Shown: piece by piece, positions 26,301-35,300 of the stretch
How the letters are laid out: each line of letters starts with the position of its first letter
How positions within the stretch are numbered: the stretch's first letter is position 1
From: Reticulitermes speratus
Taxonomy: Eukaryota; Arthropoda; Insecta; Blattodea; Rhinotermitidae
DNA length: 64,000 nt
Reading direction: 5' to 3'
Assembly: GCA_021186555.1 (NCBI GenBank)
Contig: JAJKFL010000039.1
Location: 19,944,733-20,008,732 of the forward strand
Position numbers and translations under genes: made by a program
Notes under the pieces: model-generated
The model's input: only the letters and a program-made list of their open reading frames with translations
What the model was told of the DNA's origin: nothing
Database searches by the model: none

Positions 26301-29300
26301 CAAATAGACACTTAACTTATTTGACTCACCTCCATCTAGAGCTGATGTTAATAATTAATGAACAACACTTCTACCCTGCATATGATGCTTTGTTAAGCAC
26401 AAAGAATATTTTAACAACTACATCATGGTTACAAGGTGATAACTTAAATATTGATATAAATTATCTATATATTATGCGTCCCTGAGCGGGGAATACGGGT
26501 AGCTATTGTAATGGGAAAAGTGTAGAAGGTTGTAATAACCGCAAAATTCATAACTCATAAGTGACCATGCCTGCTTTTGTTTCCTAGTTGTCGCGATTGA
26601 GGTTTAGTCAGCGATTAACGATCTTCGTGGAGCAGTTTTACATGAGAAGCTGACAGTCGCTTAGTTAATCAAGAAATCCGCCTGATAGAGCCCGAAGTTT
26701 CACTGTCCTGTTAACAAGTCACGTCCTAAACCACTGGAATTCAATCCACACCCTCACACTCTACACCTTTAAGATCCATTTTAATATTACCCCACCTTCT
26801 ACCCATATGTCTCCTATGGCTTCTTCGCTTCTGCTTTTCTGACTAAAATTTCACAGGCACTTACTACCTTCCCCTATGCGTGCTACTTCTCCCTCATCTC
26901 ATTCACTTTGACGTAATCACCTTCTCAAATAACATTGAGAATCGGGATAGCTCAGTCGGTATAGTGACTAGGCTACGTGCGTGACGGTCCAGGGTTCGAT
27001 TCTCGGCAGAGGCAAAATTTTTCTATTCTCCAAAACGCCCCGACCGACTCTGAGGCCATCCAGCCTCCTATTTAATGGGTACCGGGCGTCCTTTTCTTGA
27101 GGGGTACAGCGGCCAGGACGTGAAGTAGACCTCCTCCAAATGCTGAGTTTAAGAATGAGTGTAGCTACTGTACAATCTCCGCTCCCGCTACATGCCTTCA
27201 TGACGTGGACATGGACAACTTTACCTTTCGTGTGATTAATATGTTAATTGCTGTCGTGAGCTAAGTCACTGCCTACACGCTCGATACTGCTGTGAGTCAT
27301 CCCAGTCGCCACGTGTTATTCCACTTACCTTGAGCACACTAAGCACTTTGCATACGCAGCCGAAGTTACGTGGTCTGCGGTCCCACGGTCTGCGTATTGT
27401 GGAGTCGTACAGTCGAGGTTAGAGTACGTCTGACCGATGTTCTCTTGTTTATTGTGCTCATTAAATTGGGGGAAGGGAAAAAATCGTTCGAGATCCTCGA
27501 ATTAACTCAATAAATATGAAATAAACTTTGGTACTCTAAAATGACTGGTTACAAACTTTGTGACCAAATTCGATTTCCGTTGCGGACGTTTATCTTCGGC
27601 ACCACGGCCAGAATAATTCTGGGACCTTCGCATCTTTCTCTTCCGTAGTATTCAGGGCCGCTTTAATGGGAATAAAGACGGCCGAAGTGTGAAGCTGACA
27701 GCTCATGTGCTGAGACTATGAACGCTGTACACATAGCCTGCTTCTTGGGAAACTTCTTTTTTACAGTAAAGTTATATTTGTCACTGTGCTTACTTAGGTA
27801 CAATGCCATAAAGCCACATGGGGGAAGGACAGCTCCACGCATTCTTAACGCAGGCAGTAAAAAGAGGTGAATGGTCAGCTTCTTGCCTCGGTCGCTTTAC
27901 TCCCGGGAAAAGGCCCGCGGTACCCGCGACCACGCCTCATTTCGTAAATAGCAGCGGAATTTCTTTCACATAAGCCTAAACGCAAGTATGATGCTCATCG
28001 AAGATAATGGAATAATAACTGTTTCAATATATCAGACTACTGTTATCTATTCGTCATTAGAGATAAAGTAATTGCGCATAATAACAGCCCACATTAGGTA
28101 CTTCTGCACTATACTATTTTATAACTTCTTATCTTTTCTTTCTTCATATCACTTTGGGAAATTGGGAATTCTGAGTAAGTCTGTTGCAATGCTCTCGGAA
28201 TTTAAGAATCGCTTGTTGTCGAACTGCTGGTTATTGTAGCATCATGATTCCTTGAATTACACCCACGTGGTTTGGCCGTCAAATCCCTGAAGCAACTTTA
28301 CTGCTGGTTGTCTGTCCTAACTGAAGGCCCACCACACTTCGTCTTCGTTTCTCTTAGCCCAAGATAGTATACGATAGGTCACGGGCAATGACACGGGGTG
28401 TTCAGAGGCCAGCAGAAGTCGGGACATCTGCACCTTCGTTGTTGTTGCCCCTTCTTCGTTTCTTTGTTTCCTTCTTTCGTTCTTCTTTCTCTCTATCTTT
28501 CCCTGAACAGGCCGATCACACTCGCCGCACGGTTAGGCCCATACTGTCTTGGACCACTGGAACACTGGAATTGTTGATCTGCTTTCGAATCTTACTGAGT
28601 TCCTGTTGTCCTGTGTAGCTACAGGCTGAAGATGGGGCGATCGTCCGTCCAAAGAGACCTACCAAATGTCTAGAATATCCATTATGTCGGAAGTGACTTC
28701 TGCATTGGAACGGATCGCACAGCTTAATTGAAGGACAATGAGAAGAGATGAGATGAAAGAAGTGGCTGAAAGAGAGGGGAGGAAATACCATCCAGGAATT
28801 AGATCGGACAGCCGTAGAAGAACGGTGGATACCCAGTCTCCTAGCCCAGATACAAACCCGAGACCTTCTGATTATGACGCTTAAGTGGCGGACAAGAGGA
28901 CCGTGACTTGTCACAGCTTGAAATATAAATATTTGTAGGCCGTATTGTAATATGTGATACTATTTTTTAATTCCTACGCGCATCTCAGCTTTAACAAATA
29001 TATATAACATTACATGGAGCTGGGAAAGCGTAGTCGGTATAGGACTAGCTACGGGCTAGACGGTCCGGATTTCAAATCCCGGCAGGGGCAAGAGATTCTC
29101 CAAAACGCCCAGACCAATTCTGGAGCCCACCTAGCCTCCTATTCGACGGATATAGGAGTTGTTTTCCGGGGGTAAAGCGGCCGGGGCGTGAAGTTGACCA
29201 CTCAACTCCATCTACTGCCGAAGTTAAAAATGAGTGGGGCTATATCTCTTCTCCCCAAATATACCTTCATGGCGTGGACAGGGATAACGTTACCTCTTTT

Positions 29301-32300
29301 GCCCTTAATATTGGACAAAATGCGTGACAATAAATAAAATCTGTAGGCCAGTGCTGTGAACTGTTACGACCGTTTTGCTAATGCATTCAAGTTATCTTTC
29401 GAATTAAGCACCCTTTTAAAGTGTACCTGGGTAAGAACTTTGCACTTCTCCAATTCACGAGCCGTGACAATTAAGTACGAAGAAGCAGGATGTCAAGGTT
29501 CGGAAAAAAACCGGCATGTCTGATGAACCAAGTTACGTGAAACGGTAAGCAACCTGTGGGCGGCAACATAATGTAGGATTACAATGCACTGCTGTGTCTT
29601 GAATCTGAAATGACGACCTGCTTTATGACACGACACAGTGCATTATAAGCATGTGGCAAGGAGATCAAACAGACGCCTACCTAAATAATACTGTTATTGT
29701 TTGAAGCGGGGAGACATGACACGACGTTTTATGCCAGTTCTCAGCGATGTGTGAGGCTTTATGTTCTCACGACAATGATAATGATAATGATTGTGATTAT
29801 GCTGTTGTTTATTAACTGTAACAATGATTATGTAGACGTTCTGAGAGAATTGATGGTTAACGCTTTCCATGCTGAGATTAAAGAAACCCTATTCTGTTAG
29901 TACATTTCCACTATAATTAATAATTATTATTGTTGAAAACTTCAAATTGCCTTTATTGTTGACAGACGGTGAAAGATGTATCGTTGAGTAACCTTGTCCA
30001 ACACTAAATAACGTAACACCATAAAAAACTAATATATTAAAGTGAGATATGGCGTCATATGACTCAGGATAGGGACAGGTGGCGGGCTCTTGTGAGTGCG
30101 GTAATGAACCTTCGGGTTCCATAAACGCGGCGAATTTCTTGACTAGCTGACGACCTGTTAGCTTCTCAAGAAGGACTCTGCTTCATGGAGTTAGTTAGAG
30201 ATATGGCGTCAAGAGCATGGACATGTTCAAACCAACTTCATCGTGAGTTGGACATAGTTCACAGAAACTGCGAGATTTGAGGTTCTCACAGCGGTGTTGC
30301 TGAAGATTAAAGTCTTTTGGAAAACGACGCCGTGTCGTTGGGCTAGAAGTTCCCGACGGTTCGGAACATCGTAGGGCGTTTATCTTCAAAGCCAAACAGT
30401 GCAAGAAGAATTGCTTGACCCTGAAGATGAACGCATTATGAGCTTTCGGAACGTCGGGAAGTACTAGCTAAACGACACAGAAGACTTGAATCTTCACAGA
30501 TGTTCCTACAGATTGACTTACACGTGGGGTGGAGCCTGGAAGAAGTGTGTGTTTTGGTACTGTTTTATATCTTCCTGTGTGTAGATATTGAGGTTCTTGT
30601 AGGGGTTGACAGAGACCAGCACTTGTCCGATGTATGTCTGTGGAGAAGAAGAAACAATGTAAATTAGTATTTCACCGTGTGCAACTGTACTTTGTATTCC
30701 ACGCTCCTGAAAAAAGGCTTGTAATCATCATGAGAGTCCATATTTACTGCGGATTTGTCTGCGTTTCATGGTACCACGCAAAGTGGTGAAAATACCGACG
30801 TTTTCCAAAATCGTTCTGCCTTCGGATATAAGTGCCGGAAATGCAGTGTTAGGTGGTATACGAGTATATGGTAATGAAATGGGCTGTAAGGAATTGCGAT
30901 TGGTCTGGAATGAAGGTACAGTTAACGATAACGAATGGTCAGTGGTCACAATGGTATGAACAACAACATTTTGGCACGGTGTGATCTCGAATGGCCACCC
31001 ATCCAATTAGGACCACGACTTAATATTACTGATAATGGCATGTGATGTCTTCAGATGGTCACACATCCAAGGAATGTCCACAGCCAATGTTGTTCCTACA
31101 TGGAATTATTTTATCATATTATATATATATACCCCTTTGTTGGTATCTTCACCTTGCCGTGGTAGAGGGGCTTGTGAGTTCCAGTGACCCTGAGAGCTAA
31201 GCCGGCGGTAGCATTGCTACCAGTAGGGTCTCCCAAGCCGGACAGATCAAAAGGGTAGGAACCAGACGAAGAGAGATGCCTAGGAGATGGGAAACCGAAT
31301 AAAAGCTCCCCTGATGCCGGAAGCAGCGACATCAGTAGCGACATGAAGCACAGAGCAAATGATGCTCGAGATGGTTCATGATCGTGTAGCAACAGGCGTG
31401 ACCAGATTGGTCTGAACGGCTGCTGTACTGCGATGTGGAAAGCAAATGGAAAAACTACCACATTATTACTTTTCCTGGATAGTCTCTTCCAGAAACAGAG
31501 ACAAATGCCAAATGCGAGATGCTTCCTCTGGAGACAAAACATTCCGGAGGTAAACTACTCCCCCATTCGGATCTCCGGGGGGGAGTGTTTCTAGGGGAGA
31601 CACCACGCGGTAATGACTACAGACAAAAGCAGAACACACAGAATGAACAGAACAGCTTCAAGATAGGCACTTGGAACGTAAGGACCTTGAATCAAGGAGG
31701 AAAACTCGAAAATTTGAAGAAAGAGATGCAGAAGAACGCAGTGTCTGTGCTAGGTGTTAGTGAAGTGCGGTGGAAGGGTCAAGGTGAAATAAAAAGTGGT
31801 GATTATACAGTGTATTATTCCGGGGGTGACAGTGCTGAAAGAGGCGTAGCAATAGTAGTGCATAAAAGCGTAGTGAAAAGTGTTGTTAAGAAGAGTGTGT
31901 ATAGTGACAGAATCATTGCTATTAAATTGCAGGCAGAACCGGTAAGTATTTTGATAGTGCAAGTGTATATGCCAACATCGGACTATGAAGATGACGAAGT
32001 GGAAGAGTTGTATGATATAATTGAAGAAATTCTTGAAGAGGATGGAAAGGGTGCGACAAACACGATTATAATGGGAGATTGGAACAGTGTGGTTGGAGAT
32101 AAAGCACATCACAACACTGTTGGACCATATGGACTGGGAAGGAGGAATCAGAGAGGTCAAATGCTTATTGACTTCTGTGAAAGAAATGGACTTGTTATAA
32201 CAAACACATGGTTCAAAAAACCTAAAAGAAGATTGTACACGTGGAAATCACCAGGAGATAGGAATCGATATCAGCTGGACTATGTACTAGTGAAACAACG

Positions 32301-35300
32301 ATTCAGGAGCAGTGTGAAGGATGTGCAGACACTGCCTGGAGCAGATATTGACTCTGACCACAATTTACTGGTTGCAAAGATCTGCACCAGATTGAAGAAG
32401 ATCATGAGGTTCCACAAGAAAAAACCAAGATGGGATTTGGAGAAGCTATATGCTCAACGACAGGTAGTACACGATAGACTAGAAGAAAAGCTTGGTGCAA
32501 TCAAATGTGAAAGTGGGAATGTGGAAGTGCAGTGGAACAATATCAAGAAATGTGTGTTAGATACTATGAGTGGTTTGGTTGGAAAAGTCGAGAGGAGAGC
32601 AAGAAAGCCATGGATTACACAGGAGATGATCAGTAAAATGGATGAACGAAGGAAATGGAAGAATGTCAACAATGAAGAAGGACGGAAGAACTACAGAAGA
32701 CTGAGGAATGAATTGAAAAGAGCCACGGACAACGCCAAGAAGGAATATCTGGAGAGCATATGCGACGAGATCATAGAATTTCAAAGAATAGGACGTTATG
32801 ATTTAATGTACATGAAGACAAAGGAACTAGGTTGGAAAGAAAACCATGGGATTCAAAACATTGGCATCGAAGACTCTCAAGGCAATATAATAATAAATCA
32901 GAGAAGAGTACTGCAAATTTGGGAGAATTATATCACAGAGCTCTACGATCGAGCTAATCGACCAGAACATCTAGACGTCGAACCTGAAGATGAAGTAGAT
33001 GAAGATGAGAAAGGCCCTCATATTTTGCAAAGTGAAGTGGAAAAAGCTATCAAGGAGATGAGGGATAAGAAGGCTACAGGAGATGATGATGTACCTGGGG
33101 ATGTACTCAAATTGTTGGGAGAAGGTGGTCTAAGGCTAATGACACAGATGATCAACAGCATGTATGTAACTGGAGAATGGCCCAGAGATTTTATTGAAGT
33201 TACAATGATTGCCTTAAAGAAGAAGCCCAAAGCTACAAAATGCAGTGACCATCGCACAATCAGCATCATCGCTCATGCAGCAAAGATAGTAGCGAGGATA
33301 CTTAGAAGAAGAATTGAGAGGAAAATTGAAGATGCACTTGGAGAAGATCAGTTTGGATTTAGAAGAGGAAAAGGAACTAGGGATGCAATTGGGATGCTGA
33401 AAATAATATCAGAACGAACCTTGGTCATAGATGAGGAATTGTGTGCTTGCTTCATAGACTGGCAGAAGGCATTTGACCGTGTCAACTGGACCAAATTAAT
33501 GCAAATCCTAAAAGGAATTGGGATAGACTGGCGCGAAAGAAGATTGATCAGCAAATTGTACATGGAACAGAGTGTCAAAATAAGACTGGACCAAGGGGAG
33601 ACGAGAAGTGTGAAGATTGGAAGAGGAGTTAGACAAGGTTGCTGCTTGTCACCGATTCTGTTCAACTTATACAGCGAATACCTTACCAAGGAAGCTCTTG
33701 AAGGGTTTGGAGACTTCAAAATAGGAGGACAAGTAATTCGCACTGTGAAATATGCAGATGACCTTGTGCTACTGGCTAGGGAAGAAAAGGTGCTACAGGG
33801 CATGATTGATAGACTAATTGAAATTGGAAGACGCTATGGAATGGAAATGAATGTGGGAAAAACTAAAGTAATGAAAATCTCAAGGCAACCATCCCCAATG
33901 AAAATTATGATAGATCAAAAACAATTGGAGAATGTGGAATATTTCAATTATTTGGGTAGCATGATAACAAGTGATGCAAGGTGTACACGTGAAATTAAAT
34001 CCAGAATTGCCATGGCAAAAGCAGCATTCAACAAGAAGAAAAATCTTTTCACCAGCAAACTGGAATTAAATTTAAGGAAGAAACTAGTAAAGTGCTACGT
34101 TTGGAGCATAGCTTTGTATGGTGCTGAAACGTGGACACTTCGGAAAGCAGATCAGAAGTATCTGGAAAGTTTTGAAATGTGGTGCTGGAGAAGAATGGAG
34201 AAGATCAGTTGGACCGATCGTGTGAGAAATGAAGAAGTATTACACAGAGTCAAGGAGGAGAGGAATATCCTACATACAATAAAAAGAAGAAAGGCTAACT
34301 GGATTGGTCACATCTTGCGTAGAAACTGCCTTCTGAAACACGTGATTGAAGGAAAGTTAGAAGGAAGGATAGAAATGACGGGACGACGAGGGAGAAGACG
34401 TAAGCAGCTACTGGATGACCTTAAGGAAAAGAAGAGATACTGGAAATTGAAAGAGGAAGCACTAGATCGCACCCTGTGGAGAACTCTCTTTGGAAGAGGC
34501 TACGGACCTGTCGTAAGACAGACTACAGAATGAATGAATGAATATATATATATATGTATATATATATATTGTGTATGTGTGTGTGTGTGTGTGTGTGTGA
34601 GAACATCGCAGTAAACTTCAGCAGAAAACAAATTTATTTAAAAATTATCCTATTACTCCCATCATTATCCGAGACTTCCTTCATAAAAACGTTAGCTCAT
34701 AGACATTTACATATTTGTATAACTATATTCATATAATATAGGATATTATGTTTCTATAACTTCTTCTTCGATGGCTCTACAGACTCCACTGGTCCTTGGC
34801 CCGATATAGCTGCTTCTTCCATTCTGCCCTATCTGGAGTATACTGGATCTTCAGCTCCTTCATGTCAGTATGCACTTGGTCCTTCCATCTTGTCTTGGGT
34901 CTTCCTTTTGGTCTTGTTCCTAAGGGCATCCTTTTAAACAGTCTATTTACTAGACGTTCCTCCCACATCCTCATAACATGTCCATACAACTGTAATCGCT
35001 GTATTCTTGCATAAGCTGAGATGGGAAGATCTTTGTATAGTTGGTACAATTCGTGGTTCCATCTTATTCTCCATTCGTCATGTTGATCTCTGACTGGTCC
35101 ATATATCTTACGTAAAATTCTTCGTTCAAAAATGTCCAGTCTTTCTTTATTACTTTGATTTAATACCCATGTCTCACATCCGTAGGTTACCACTGGCCTA
35201 ATAATTGTCTTATAAATGTTTCTATAACACTTAAGATATAATCCATGATAGGAAATCATTTCTGCAGTTCATAAAATTCTCAGTGTACACTGACACCTAA

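Noticed and set aside
26941-27015. Functional tRNA gene
   Set aside because: A and B boxes are present but the rest does not fold as a tRNA and continues into the shared SINE-1 body.
31750-33803. Minus-strand frames of 72-151 codons under the LINE
   Set aside because: Shadows of the long plus-strand LINE frame.
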